Source of the DNA: Acidobacteriota bacterium
Lineage (GTDB): Bacteria; Acidobacteriota; Vicinamibacteria; Vicinamibacterales; UBA2999
Length of the DNA stretch: 64,000 nucleotides
Direction: 5' to 3'
Assembly (NCBI GenBank): GCA_963169195.1
Contig: CAUJDN010000088.1
Coordinates: 36,487 to 100,486 of the forward strand
Below, one piece after another: positions 33,533 to 44,504 of the stretch. The translations under genes and the position numbers were made by a program. The notes under the pieces were generated by a model that was not told where the DNA came from, did not search any database, and saw only the letters and a program-made list of their open reading frames with translations. The first letter of the stretch is position 1, and each line of letters starts with the position of its first letter.

Positions 33533-36500
33533 TTAGCGTGGAGGCTTCCGCGGCGCGGCCAGGGACTGGTAGTACCGGTCGACCATCTCCCGGTACTCGT
33601 TCGAGACGCCCTGGTGCCCGCCTGCGTTCAGCCGCTCCCGCGTCTCCCGTTCACGCAGCTGGCCCGACAGCCGTGTTTCGGTGCGTTCGAGCGCGAGCAG
33701 CAGGTTCGTCTTGAGCGTCTCCCACCGCGCGAAGTCCTGCTTGAACGACTCGGTGCCCGGCGCTGACAGGCTCGGGTACCAGTCTTCCGTCGCGGCCGGG
33801 GCCCTCCGCATGTCCGGATTCTGCTCGCGCAATTCCCCGGCCAGCCGCCGGGCCTCGCGCATCCGGTCGGTTGCCTCGCGCTGCAGCCGCTCGAGCCGCC
33901 CGGCCCGCCCTCCGTCCGCGCCGCCCTGCTCGCCGCTGGTCCCCTCCCTGTCTTGCCCCCCCGGCTGCGACGAAGGCGCCCCCTGGGGCGCCTCCTGCCC
34001 CTGCGCGGACCCCGGCTTGGCCTGGTCCGGCTGGCCCTGGGCATCGGAGGACGGGCGCCCACCCTGCCGGCCCTGCCCGGCCTCACGCTGAAGCGCTTCG
34101 ATGGTCTGCTGCAACTCGCCGATCTGGTCGCGCAGCTCGTTGGCCCGCGCCAGCTGCCCGGAGAGCCGCTCGGTCTCGCGGTCGGCGGTGCCGGCCGCCT
34201 CGCCCAGCTGGCCGGCGATGCGGTCGAGCGCGCGCGCCATCTCGCGGCTCGGCTCGCCCTGACCCGCTGCCGACTTCTGCCGCAGCGCATCCGCAGAAGC
34301 GCGCATGCGCTCGGCCAGCCGCTCGCGCGCGATGTCGTCTGCGGCCTGCCGTGCGGCCTGCCGCGACTCCGTGTCGCCCCCGCCTCCGGGCATCTCCGCG
34401 CCGGCCTCACCGAGCTGGCGCGCGGCTTCACTCAGCCGTTCCGTCCGGTCGGCCAGGCGCTCCTGCTCGGCGGCCAACCGGCGCCTCGCCTCGTCTCCGC
34501 CGGCCGAGGCGCGATCGGCCTCGGCGGCCAGGCGGCGCTCGGCATCGGCGAGCTGGCGCGCCTCGAACTGGAGATCGCCCATCGCGCGACGGCGCTCGTC
34601 GGGCCGCGCACGCTCCATCTGCTGCGAGAGATCGCGCAGCTGCTCGACCGCCTGTCCGCTGCGCGCGCTCGCCTGATCGGGATCCTGACGCCGAAGGTCG
34701 CCCGTGGCGTTGCGCATGTGCTCCGCGATCTCGCGCATCTGCCGGCTGCCCGACTGGCCGTCCGAGCCGCCCGCCTGGGACTGGCGCCCCGACGCCGACG
34801 GCTGGCCCTGCGCCTGCTGCGATGAGCGCTCCTGGCCCTCACCCTCGGCGCGCGGCCCCGGCGGCTGCTGCATCTGCTTCGACAGCTCGTCGGCGCGGCG
34901 CGTCAGCTCCTGCTGCTCGCGCGTCAGCCGCTCGAGCTGCCGTTTGACTTCGTCCTCTGACAGGCGATCGCGGCCGCGCGCCAGATCCCGCTGGGCGCGC
35001 TGCAGCGCCTCCTGGCGTCGGGCGAGCTCGCGGACGCGGGCCAGCGCGTCGTCTTCCGGCGCCTGCTCCTCGCGCGTCTCGCTGCTGTCCGGCGTCTCGT
35101 AGTTGGTCTGCTGCTGCTTGCGCAGCTGCTGATCGAAGAGCGTGGACAGATCAGGCGTCGAGCGATTGCTGCCGCCGCCGCCCGCCTGCTGCTGGCGCGA
35201 AACCTGTCGCCGCTGGACATCGGCATTGGCCTTCAGCAGCTGCTCGAGCGCCGCCATCTCGTGGGGCAGCGCCTCGGTGGTCCTCAATCGCTCCAGCTCG
35301 CCGGCCGCGCGCCCCATGGCCTCGACGGCACGGGCCATCGGGTCGTCCGCGCCCGGCGCGGACGACTGGCCGGGTCGCGGCCGTCGGCGTCCCGGGTCCG
35401 CCATGGCCGCGGCGACCTCGGTGGCGGCCTCGGCCGCCCGCGCCCGCAGCTCGGACTGCGCCTGGGCCACCGCACGAATATCGGCTTCCGAGCCCGCGTT
35501 TCTCGCACGCCTCGCGCGGGCGTCCAGCTTCCACGTTGCGGCGATGATCTCCTTCTGCGCCTCCGCGAGGTCCTGCAGGGGCGACCCGCCGCCCTGCATG
35601 CTCATCGCCTGGCTCTGGGCCGCCACGAACTCCTCTTCGAAGGGCTTCACTTCGAGAAAGAAGATGTCGCTGCGCGCCTCGGCGCCGCGCCGCCCCTGCC
35701 CCACGTCCCCCGCGCGCGCGTAGTAGGTGACGAAGTCACCGGGCGCGACGCCGAGTTCCTCGAGCTGGACCATGTGGCTGCCGCTGGCCGACAGCTGCCG
35801 CCGCGTCTCCAGGGGCACCACCGTGTCCTTCATGCCCGGTGCCTGGAACACGATCTCCAGGGCCGACAACCCGAAGTCGTCTTCCGCCCGCGCCTCGATG
35901 ACGACCTCCTCGATCGGGGTCACCTGCTTGTCGCCGCCCGGCCGCACGACCCGCACGTCGGGCGGGCGGTCGTTCAACATGCGGATGAAGTACTCGGTGT
36001 CGCCGGCGTTCTCGAGCCCGTCCACGTCGGTAAGCGCCACCCGGTAGGCACCGTCGGCGCGAATGGCCAGGCGGCCATCCAGCACCGTCTCGCGCGCCGA
36101 CAGGGGGATGCTCGAACCATCGGCCAGCGTCAGGGTGCCCGACGCGATGGGCTTGTCGGTCGTCACCGTCAGCTCCACCGACGTGCCCGCCGGCGCGTAG
36201 ATGTCCCCGCCGTCCTCCTCCACGCGCGGCTCGAGTCCGAGACCCGCCGGGTAGCGGTACCGCACGTCGATGCGTGCGACGCGCGCGGGCCGGATGGCTT
36301 CGATGGTGAAGGTCTCCGATCGCGCGGGGCCCGCCACGACGGCATAAGGAAACGAGGCGGTCACTGCCTCGAAGGTCGTCGTGAAGGTGCCATCGGCGTT
36401 GGACGTCATTCGTACCGAGCGCTGGTCGTCGCCGCCGCCGTACGTCAATTCGGGCACCAGGCCCGCTTCCAGGCCGTGCAGGCGCGCCGTGATCGTGACC

Positions 36501-37093
36501 GGCCGGCCCTCGCGCACCTTCGACGTTCCGGGCGTCACGTCGATGAGGATGCGGGACGGCAGCAGGTACGCGGCCGCGATGGCCGCGCCGCGGCCCAGCG
36601 TCGGCGCGAACGCCGCGAGGCCGCCCGCCAGCGCGAGCGTGGCCAGGCCCGCCCCGGTCGCGGCGCGGCGCAGTGCGCCAGCGCTGATGATGTCGTCGAG
36701 CCCGACACGGCCGACGCGGGCGGCGGCATCGGCGGCCAGCAGCCGCGCGATGGGCGTGCCCAGTGCCCCGTGCTGCACGGCGGTGACGACGACATCGTCG
36801 AGGCCGCCGGCCTGCTCTTCGATGTAGCGCGCGAGCTGCAGGTCGGAGGGAGGGCGCCGGAGGGGTCGGGCGGCCGCCGCGACCGTGACCAGGGCCAGGG
36901 CCGTGACGAGGAGCGACACCACCGCCAACGCCAGCCCCTCGGAGGCCAGCAGCCAGACGGTGAAGAGGCCGACGCCGAAGATCACGGCGGCCGCGGCGGC
37001 GCCCGCGGTCCAGGCGGCCAGGCGCACGCGCCGCGTCCACCGGCGCCTGACCTCGGCGAGGATCGCCCCGAGCTCGTTCCGACGCTCGTCCAC
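33533..37093 (-). CDS. Giant DUF4175-family membrane protein with long coiled-coil and Gln/Arg-rich repeats
   Basis: A 1186-residue protein. Two or three N-terminal membrane helices (about 22-75) and a third near 165 are followed by beta domains (about 200-480). A very long charged helical region (about 490-1130) is rich in Arg, Gln, Glu and Ala and has heptad-like regularity (for example REQQELTRRADELSKQMQQ). The tail begins after a Gly/Gln/Ser-rich hinge near residue 1010. The size and domain order match DUF4175 proteins found in MoxR/VWA operons of Acidobacteria and Planctomycetes. It may span the periplasm as a structural tether. Function is unknown. Confidence 0.78.
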   Translation of the reverse strand: MDERRNELGAILAEVRRRWTRRVRLAAWTAGAAAAAVIFGVGLFTVWLLASEGLALAVVSLLVTALALVTVAAAARPLRRPPSDLQLARYIEEQAGGLDDVVVTAVQHGALGTPIARLLAADAAARVGRVGLDDIISAGALRRAATGAGLATLALAGGLAAFAPTLGRGAAIAAAYLLPSRILIDVTPGTSKVREGRPVTITARLHGLEAGLVPELTYGGGDDQRSVRMTSNADGTFTTTFEAVTASFPYAVVAGPARSETFTIEAIRPARVARIDVRYRYPAGLGLEPRVEEDGGDIYAPAGTSVELTVTTDKPIASGTLTLADGSSIPLSARETVLDGRLAIRADGAYRVALTDVDGLENAGDTEYFIRMLNDRPPDVRVVRPGGDKQVTPIEEVVIEARAEDDFGLSALEIVFQAPGMKDTVVPLETRRQLSASGSHMVQLEELGVAPGDFVTYYARAGDVGQGRRGAEARSDIFFLEVKPFEEEFVAAQSQAMSMQGGGSPLQDLAEAQKEIIAATWKLDARARRARNAGSEADIRAVAQAQSELRARAAEAATEVAAAMADPGRRRPRPGQSSAPGADDPMARAVEAMGRAAGELERLRTTEALPHEMAALEQLLKANADVQRRQVSRQQQAGGGGSNRSTPDLSTLFDQQLRKQQQTNYETPDSSETREEQAPEDDALARVRELARRQEALQRAQRDLARGRDRLSEDEVKRQLERLTREQQELTRRADELSKQMQQPPGPRAEGEGQERSSQQAQGQPSASGRQSQAGGSDGQSGSRQMREIAEHMRNATGDLRRQDPDQASARSGQAVEQLRDLSQQMERARPDERRRAMGDLQFEARQLADAERRLAAEADRASAGGDEARRRLAAEQERLADRTERLSEAARQLGEAGAEMPGGGGDTESRQAARQAADDIARERLAERMRASADALRQKSAAGQGEPSREMARALDRIAGQLGEAAGTADRETERLSGQLARANELRDQIGELQQTIEALQREAGQGRQGGRPSSDAQGQPDQAKPGSAQGQEAPQGAPSSQPGGQDREGTSGEQGGADGGRAGRLERLQREATDRMREARRLAGELREQNPDMRRAPAATEDWYPSLSAPGTESFKQDFARWETLKTNLLLALERTETRLSGQLRERETRERLNAGGHQGVSNEYREMVDRYYQSLAAPRKPPR

Positions 37094-37113
37094 CTTGTGC
37101 CTATCGTATGCGA

Positions 37114-39012
37114 TTAACTTGCCCGTCGCCCGACCAGCGCTTCACCCGCCAGCGCGAGGAACATGACCAGCAGCCCCAGCTGCCACAGCCGTTGTTCGCC
37201 CTCGGCCTTTCGGGCGTCCGCTTCCGGGTCCGCCGTGACGCTGCGGGGAACCCGGGGGACGTGCTCGAGGAACGCCTCCCTCGACATCGGCGCGGGATTG
37301 GACTCCCTGGTATCGACGTTGACGGCCACGCGACGGCCGCCACCCGGCGCGGCGCCCGAGGTCCCGTCAATCGTGAACACACCCGGGGTGGGCGGCAGCC
37401 CGGACGGCGTGGCCGGCAACACCCACGAGGTACGCGCGCGCGAGCCGTCCGTCAGGTAGCGGGCCGTCTCCACGATGAATGGCACGAATGCCGGGCTCAG
37501 CGGGAAGCGGTTCCACTGGTTGTCGAGGTCCGAGGTGAAGAACAGCAGGCGGCCCTGCGGGCGCATCTGCTCGAGCAGGGCCGCGGCGCCGCCCGCGAAT
37601 CGGGCCAGCACGGTCCGCCCGCGTTCCTCGATGGGCCGGAACCGCTGGAAAGAGACGTCGCCGAGCGCGGCGGTCGGCTGGGTGAACGGCCGGAACACCG
37701 GATGGCGGGTGTCGCCCACGACGAGCGTCGCAGCGCCGCCATCCAGGCTCCGGGCATCGGGCCCGACCGCCGGGGCCTCGCCCAGGACATCCGGGAGCGT
37801 ACCGGGATCGACATCGGGTCCAAGGGCCAGGAGCATCGAGCCGCCGCTGGCCAGAAAGCCCGCGATGAGCTCGCGTCCCCCGCGCTCGAGCGTGCGCGTG
37901 CCGAGCACGACCAGCGCCTGGTGCCTCGCCATCTCGCTCGCGTTCCATGCCGAGAGGGCCCGGCCATCGACGACCGTGACGGAGAACTCGCGGCCTTCGT
38001 CCGCCGCCCCCAGCGCACGCTCGACGTAGAGCCCGCCGCGCAGGGCGGACGGGTCGGCCACGACGACGGCGATGCGTGCCGCGGGCGCGGGATCGAGGAC
38101 GAGATACCGCACGTCGTCGGCGGCATATCCTCCCGCGTCCTCGAGGGCAATCGACGCCGTCCCGGAGGCAGGCACGACGGCCTCGAACGCGACGTGCGCG
38201 GCCGACTGCGCGGCAAGATCGAGGCGCAACGTCTCCACCACGCGGCCGTCCACCGAGAGGGAGACCGGCACGGCGCGCGGCTCGAGGCCGAAGTTGTGCA
38301 CGCCGGCGACGACACGGCCCTCCCGTCGCTCGATCGACAGCACCGCCACGTTCTGGAGCGGGCCATCGACGGACACCAGCTCGAGCTCGATGTCGTCCGG
38401 CAGGCTGGCGTGCGCCGCCCCTTCCCACCCGCCCTGCTGGAAGTCGGAGACGATGGTCACGCGGCCTGCCCGCGCGCCGATGATCTCGACCGCCCTGGCC
38501 AGGGCCGCCAGGTAGCGCGTGCCCGAGGCCCCGGGCGCCAGCCCGCCCACTGCCGCCACCGCCGCGCCCCGATCCGTGGTCGGCTCGACGATGGTGGACG
38601 CGGTCTCGTCGAAGGCCACCAGGGCGACGGCGTGCGCCGGCGGTGCGCGGCGCACCGCCTCCTCGGCCCGCGCGCGCGCGCGGGCGAAGACGTCGGCATT
38701 GGACAGACTGAAGGACGTGTCCACCGCGACGACGGTCACGGGCGTATCGGCGGCGAGCATGCGGCCCGCGACGTAGGGCCGGGCGAAGGCCACGGCCAGC
38801 AGAACCAGGGCCGACACGCGCAGGGCCAGCAGCACCAGCTCACGCAGCCGGCGTCGGCGCCGCTGCTCGACCGGCGACTTCACCAGCAGGCGCACCGCCG
38901 GGAAGTCCACCACGGTCTCGGTCCTGCGGCGGAACAGGTGCAGCGCGATCGGCACGGCAACGGCCAGCGCGCCCAGCAGGTACCACGGCGAAAGGAAGGA
39001 CAGCCCGAACAC
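37114..39012 (-). CDS. BatA-like VWA-domain membrane protein
   Basis: A 632-residue protein. The N-terminal BatA domain with two helices (FLSPWYLLGALAVAVPIALHLFRRR, then LVLLALRVSALVLLAVAFARP) leads to a VWA domain (about 90-260) with MIDAS-like DTSFSLS and VSDFQQGG. A beta and GATase-like region (about 260-600) and a C-terminal helix follow. It is 9 bases after the DUF58 gene and 20 bases before the DUF4175 gene, in the standard order. It likely assembles at the membrane with the MoxR ATPase. Confidence 0.85.
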   Translation of the reverse strand: MFGLSFLSPWYLLGALAVAVPIALHLFRRRTETVVDFPAVRLLVKSPVEQRRRRRLRELVLLALRVSALVLLAVAFARPYVAGRMLAADTPVTVVAVDTSFSLSNADVFARARARAEEAVRRAPPAHAVALVAFDETASTIVEPTTDRGAAVAAVGGLAPGASGTRYLAALARAVEIIGARAGRVTIVSDFQQGGWEGAAHASLPDDIELELVSVDGPLQNVAVLSIERREGRVVAGVHNFGLEPRAVPVSLSVDGRVVETLRLDLAAQSAAHVAFEAVVPASGTASIALEDAGGYAADDVRYLVLDPAPAARIAVVVADPSALRGGLYVERALGAADEGREFSVTVVDGRALSAWNASEMARHQALVVLGTRTLERGGRELIAGFLASGGSMLLALGPDVDPGTLPDVLGEAPAVGPDARSLDGGAATLVVGDTRHPVFRPFTQPTAALGDVSFQRFRPIEERGRTVLARFAGGAAALLEQMRPQGRLLFFTSDLDNQWNRFPLSPAFVPFIVETARYLTDGSRARTSWVLPATPSGLPPTPGVFTIDGTSGAAPGGGRRVAVNVDTRESNPAPMSREAFLEHVPRVPRSVTADPEADARKAEGEQRLWQLGLLVMFLALAGEALVGRRAS

Positions 39013-39021
39013 GGCGATCCC

Positions 39022-39915
39022 CTAGAATGCCTTCTTGCGGGTCTGGAGGTACGAGAGCAGCCCGACCTCGAGGGGCTGTGACGTGTTGAGGAGGCAGTAG
39101 TCGATCCCGTTCTGCCCCAGGACCGTGCGGTAGTGGGCAATGAGCTCGTTGATGCGCGCCTGGTAGGCCTCGCGCACCGCGCCCGGCACGGCCACGACCT
39201 CGTCGTCGGTCTCCACGTCGCGGAAGCGCGCGGCCCGGTCGAACGGGAATTCCAGCTCGTCGCGGTCCAGCACCTGGAACACGATCACATCCGTCCCGCG
39301 GTAGCGGAAGTGCTTCAGCCCCTCGATCACCGGCTCCGGCTCGTCGAGCAGGTCCGAGACGAGCACCACGAGGCCACGCTTGCGAATGCCCTGGACCAGG
39401 TCGCCGAGCGGCCTGGCCACGTCCGTTTTCGCGCCGAGGGTGACGCGCTCGAGCGCGAGGAGCACCGACTTCAGGTGCCCCGGCCTGGCGCTGCACGGCA
39501 GCAGGTCGCGAATCCGCTCGTCGAACGTGAGCAGGCCCACGGCGTCGCGCTGCCGGTTCATCAGGTAGGCCAGCGCGCCCGCCAGGTACGACGCGTACTG
39601 CAGCTTCGTGACGCCGGGCGAGCCGTACCCCATCGATCGGCTCACGTCGAGCAGGATGTGGCACTCAAGGTTGGTCTCCTCCTCGAACTTCTTGACGACG
39701 TGGCGATCCGAGCGCGCGTAGATCTTCCAGTCCAGCGTGGCCAGGTCGTCGCCGGGCAGGTACTGCCGATACTCCGCGAACTCGACGCTGAACCCCTTGA
39801 ACGGGCTGCGGTGAAGCCCGGTCAGGAAGCCTTCGACGATGGTCCGCGCCTTCAGGTCGATGGTGCCCAGTCGGGCGACGATCGCCGGGTCGAGATAGCG
39901 TGCCTGCCCGGCCAT
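39022..39915 (-). CDS. DUF58 domain protein
   Basis: A 297-residue soluble VWA-related protein. The DUF58 hallmark is FKGFSVEFAEYRQYLPGDD, then DWKIYARSDRHVVKKFEEE, and a VWA strand LLDVSRSMGYG. It lies 4 bases after the MoxR gene, the usual pairing in which MoxR is thought to act on VWA proteins such as DUF58 and BatA. The start is ATG 39915. Confidence 0.92.
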   Translation of the reverse strand: MAGQARYLDPAIVARLGTIDLKARTIVEGFLTGLHRSPFKGFSVEFAEYRQYLPGDDLATLDWKIYARSDRHVVKKFEEETNLECHILLDVSRSMGYGSPGVTKLQYASYLAGALAYLMNRQRDAVGLLTFDERIRDLLPCSARPGHLKSVLLALERVTLGAKTDVARPLGDLVQGIRKRGLVVLVSDLLDEPEPVIEGLKHFRYRGTDVIVFQVLDRDELEFPFDRAARFRDVETDDEVVAVPGAVREAYQARINELIAHYRTVLGQNGIDYCLLNTSQPLEVGLLSYLQTRKKAF

Positions 39916-39919
39916 AGCG

Positions 39920-40930
<1,011 letters not shown>

Positions 40931-40968
40931 GTCGTTGTCTCGCACCCGCCCGCACCCGTCCGCACCCG

Positions 40969-41781
40969 TCAGTGCGTCAGCGCGTACACCACCTCGTTGA
41001 TCCACATCTGGTAGGCCATCGCCGTGAACCGGATGTACCCCGGATACTCCTCGGCGTTCGACCACTCCACGCCGTCCCCCATGTCGGTGTTCCAGTTGAT
41101 GAGCACCATCGGCCGCCCCGCGTCGTCAAGGATGGCGCGCAGGTGCGGCTGGAACCCGCCCTTCTCCCATGTGCGCCCGCTGAAGAACGACCCCAGCCCG
41201 GGAATCTGCGGGTACTTCTCGATGCGGTAGAAGCACGAGAAGATCGGGTGTGGCGGCTCCAGCTCCACGATCTCCCGGTCCGGGAACACCCGGCTCAACT
41301 GGCGGACGGTCAGGTCCCACTCGTAGGGCCCGTGAAAGTCGTCCATCGTGAGCGTCCCGCCCCGCAGCAGGAACTCGCGCAGGACGGGTACGTCGGCGTC
41401 GGCCAGCTGCAGGTTGCTCGGCTCGACGATGTAGATCCACGGGTGGTGCCAGAGCTTCTCGTCGTCCAGCGTGATGACCACCGGTTCGCCCACCTCAATC
41501 GCGGTGACGGCCTTGATGCGCCGGGAAAGGTTCTGCTCCGCCGCGGGGGCGTCGATGGCCCAGGGATCCTCCCAGTAGCTCATGCGCGGGCGGCCGCGGC
41601 CTTCGTCCGTCCAGGAGTCGTAGCGGATGCGTGCGAACGTCCACTGAAGTCCGGCCAGCCGGTCGTCGGGCAGGGCCGGCATCTGGGCGTCGGCCCCGGG
41701 CACGAGCGCCAGCAGCGCCAGCGCGAGGCCCACGCTGCCCGTCACGATGCGTGGGGCACGCCGGGCGCCGCCTGCCGTCAT
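40969..41781 (-). CDS. Secreted DUF4159 protein
   Basis: A 270-residue protein with a signal peptide (ends near GADA) and a DUF4159 domain (WTFARIRYDSW near residue 45; FLLRGGTLTMDDFHGPYEWD; HPIFSCFYRI). The fold resembles a class I glutamine amidotransferase-like sandwich without a visible catalytic triad. It is the usual member between MoxR and upstream TPR genes. The start is ATG 41781, directly after the TPR-protease stop. Confidence 0.85.
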   Translation of the reverse strand: MTAGGARRAPRIVTGSVGLALALLALVPGADAQMPALPDDRLAGLQWTFARIRYDSWTDEGRGRPRMSYWEDPWAIDAPAAEQNLSRRIKAVTAIEVGEPVVITLDDEKLWHHPWIYIVEPSNLQLADADVPVLREFLLRGGTLTMDDFHGPYEWDLTVRQLSRVFPDREIVELEPPHPIFSCFYRIEKYPQIPGLGSFFSGRTWEKGGFQPHLRAILDDAGRPMVLINWNTDMGDGVEWSNAEEYPGYIRFTAMAYQMWINEVVYALTH

Positions 41782-41782
41782 G

Positions 41783-44287
41783 CTATCGCCCTCCGACGAG
41801 CTTGAGCAGCAGGTCCTGCGCGCGTGCGTAGGTTGGGGCAATCTCGAGGGCGGCCAGGGCCTGCGTGCGGGCCTCGTCGAGATGGCCGGCTTCGAAGAGG
41901 CTCTCGGCCAGGTCGGCGTGCGCGCCGGCCTTGTCCACCGGGCCGGCGGCGAGCGCCACGCGGAACATGCGCACCGCCTCGGACGTGCTGCCGCCCGAGA
42001 GGGCGAGCCGGCCCAGCGTGGCGTGCGACTTGGCGTCGAACGGATCCACGGCGACGGCTCGGCGCAGGGCGGTCTCCAGCAGCGCCCGGTCTGCCTCCGG
42101 ATCCAGCAGGGACGCCAGCTTCCGCGCGGACGCCAGATCGGAATGGTCGAACCCTGTCAGCGTGTCCAGCGCCTGGATGGCGCGCACCTTGTCACCCGTC
42201 GCCAACGCCGTCTCGGCAATCTGCGCCTGAGGGCTGTCGGGCCCCGTGGCGTGCGGCACGAGCGCCGCCGCCCGCTCGAACGCCGCGATGGCCTCGTCCG
42301 GCGCCGTCTTCTTGAGCGCCACGCCCAGCGCCAGTTGCGCCGTGAAGCTGTCCTCGTGGGAGGAGGCCAGTTCCCGGAGCGCGTCCAGCGGCAGATCGGG
42401 CTTCAGCCCCTCCGGTGTGGCGAGCGCCTTGCGCAGCGTCCCGTAGCGCCGCTCGAGGAACTGGTCGAAGGTGGCCTGCAGCGCGTCCATCTCCACGCCC
42501 AGCACCTGCTTGATCGCGCCCTCGGTGTCGATGCCGGTGGCGTAGGACTGGACCAGCGCCTTCAGCCTCGGCTGCCCGTACACCTCCACGATGTGATCCA
42601 CCACCAGGGAGGACTGGAAATAGGCCAGCGAGATGGTCTCGGGGTTCGTGAAGCCGCTGTTCAGGTCCTCGAGCTTGATGACCTGGCCGCGGTCGATGGC
42701 CCGCGCGAACGGGATGTCCATCTCGCGCCCCCATTCAGGCCGCGCGCGCTTCTCCTCGAACACCGAAATGCCCTCGGTGAGCCACCGCGGGATGCGCTGA
42801 TTGGAGAGCTGCAGCGTGATGACGTGCGCCATCTCGTGCCACAGCGTCACGCCCCAGTTGAACTCGCCTGGCGGGCGCGCCCGCGGCGAATCCATGGTGA
42901 CGACCCGACCGAAGCAGGCGCCGAGGGCGCCGATCATGCCCATCAGTCCCACGGTGCGCACGGCGAAGTCGTCGTGGCGAGGAAACACCTCGACGAGGAT
43001 GGGACCCTTCGGCGTGAACTCCCAGCGCTTCGCGAGCGTGTCGAGCGCCTCGCGCGCCAACGGCGTCACGTAGTGCTCCATGACGCCCACCTCGTCCTGG
43101 TGCAGGCGGATGATGGTGTCACCGTCCTTCACGGTGGCGAACTGGTCCAGCGTGTCGAGCAGGCTCAGCAGGTTGAAGGTGATGACGTCGTACGGATCCT
43201 GCCGGAAGGCGGTCTCGAGCATGCGCCGCGCGCCCCGCTCGTCGCCGGTGCGCATCATGTGCCCGCCCAGCTCCGCGTACGCCCGCCAGTTCTCGCGGTC
43301 CAGCTGGATGGCGCGCCGCACCTGCTCGACGGCTTCGTCGAACCGGTAGTAGCCCGCGGTGACGGAGCCCACCACCCGGTAGAACTCGCCGTAGGTGGGG
43401 TGAATCGCCAGCGCCTCGGCAGCCAGGGCCTGGTAGCCCGCCATGTCGCCGTCCACGTACGCCAGCGCTCCCTCCAGCGCGATGGCCTCGAGGCTCTTCG
43501 GGTTCACCGCGCGCGCCTTCTTCAGATGGTCGCGCGCCTCGGCCTTCCGGTCCCGGCCGATCGACGTCTCGGCCATGAACAGCTGCGCGGCCACGTCGCG
43601 GGGATTGAGCTTCAACGCGCGGGCTGCGAAGGTGACCGCCTGCGGAGGGTTGTCATCCACGACCGCGCGGGCCATGCCGACGAGCGCCGGCCCGTAGTCC
43701 TCATCCACCTTCAACGCGTCCTGGAACGAACGGACGGCGTCCTTGCGGTTGTATTTCTCGAGGAACAGCTCGCCCCAGGCCGTGTTGATCGCCACGTCGG
43801 TGGGCGCGCCGGCCACGGCCTCGCGGAAGTGGCGGTTGGCGTCCTCGAACCGCCCGAGCGCGCGGGCGGCCCGCCCCGCCCGCAGGTATTCGCGCGGCGT
43901 GTCCGCGTCCCGGGCCGCCAGCAGCACGAGTTGCAGCGTGCGACGCGCCTCAGTGCGCCGGCCCAGTTGGTGCTGCAGGAGGCCCAGTTCGAGGGCCGCA
44001 TCGCCGCCGGGCGACTGCGTCGCGATCGGCTGCAGCGTGGACTCGGCCCGCGCATGGTCGCCTCGCGCGGCCGCACTCTTCGCCCGCACGATGACCAGCG
44101 CCTCGTCGCCCGGATGCACGGAGGCGACCTGCTCCGCCTGCTCATACTCACCGGCGCGCCAGGCCCGGTCGGCTGCCTCGCGCGCCGCCGCGGGGCCGCT
44201 GGCCGCCTGCTCGCGGGCGAATGCGAGCCCCAGACCCGCGGAGAGGGCAACCAACGCGACAGCAATGCTCCAGAAACGGCGTGTCAT
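41783..44287 (-). CDS. Secreted TPR protein with gluzincin metalloprotease domain
   Basis: An 834-residue exported protein with a signal peptide (MTRRFWSIAVALVALSAG, ending about residue 25). N-terminal TPR repeats (about 30-380) are followed by a peptidase MA-like domain with the zinc motif HEMAH in GVTLWHEMAHVITL, and a third ligand Glu in WLTEGISVFEEK. More TPR repeats (about 640-834) complete it. Both the HExxH and downstream Glu are intact, so activity is likely. First gene of the eight-gene VWA operon. No promoter motif stands out in the 217 bases upstream. Confidence 0.85.
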   Translation of the reverse strand: MTRRFWSIAVALVALSAGLGLAFAREQAASGPAAAREAADRAWRAGEYEQAEQVASVHPGDEALVIVRAKSAAARGDHARAESTLQPIATQSPGGDAALELGLLQHQLGRRTEARRTLQLVLLAARDADTPREYLRAGRAARALGRFEDANRHFREAVAGAPTDVAINTAWGELFLEKYNRKDAVRSFQDALKVDEDYGPALVGMARAVVDDNPPQAVTFAARALKLNPRDVAAQLFMAETSIGRDRKAEARDHLKKARAVNPKSLEAIALEGALAYVDGDMAGYQALAAEALAIHPTYGEFYRVVGSVTAGYYRFDEAVEQVRRAIQLDRENWRAYAELGGHMMRTGDERGARRMLETAFRQDPYDVITFNLLSLLDTLDQFATVKDGDTIIRLHQDEVGVMEHYVTPLAREALDTLAKRWEFTPKGPILVEVFPRHDDFAVRTVGLMGMIGALGACFGRVVTMDSPRARPPGEFNWGVTLWHEMAHVITLQLSNQRIPRWLTEGISVFEEKRARPEWGREMDIPFARAIDRGQVIKLEDLNSGFTNPETISLAYFQSSLVVDHIVEVYGQPRLKALVQSYATGIDTEGAIKQVLGVEMDALQATFDQFLERRYGTLRKALATPEGLKPDLPLDALRELASSHEDSFTAQLALGVALKKTAPDEAIAAFERAAALVPHATGPDSPQAQIAETALATGDKVRAIQALDTLTGFDHSDLASARKLASLLDPEADRALLETALRRAVAVDPFDAKSHATLGRLALSGGSTSEAVRMFRVALAAGPVDKAGAHADLAESLFEAGHLDEARTQALAALEIAPTYARAQDLLLKLVGGR

Positions 44288-44504
44288 GGGCCCTGTGCCG
44301 AGTATAGCTGAGGGGAACGTGCGAGGTAGCTGACGGGGCAGACGCTGCCACGGGCCCGTTGGCTACGGCCCCGGTGGACCTCTCACGCGCCTTGCGCCCT
44401 CCTCGCGATCGCCGGCCAGTACGTCTCGCGGCCGGCGCCGAACGCCGCAGGACGCCGAGGCCCGTGTTCGCGATGCGGGGTCGCGAGACCCCTATACTGG
44501 GCGC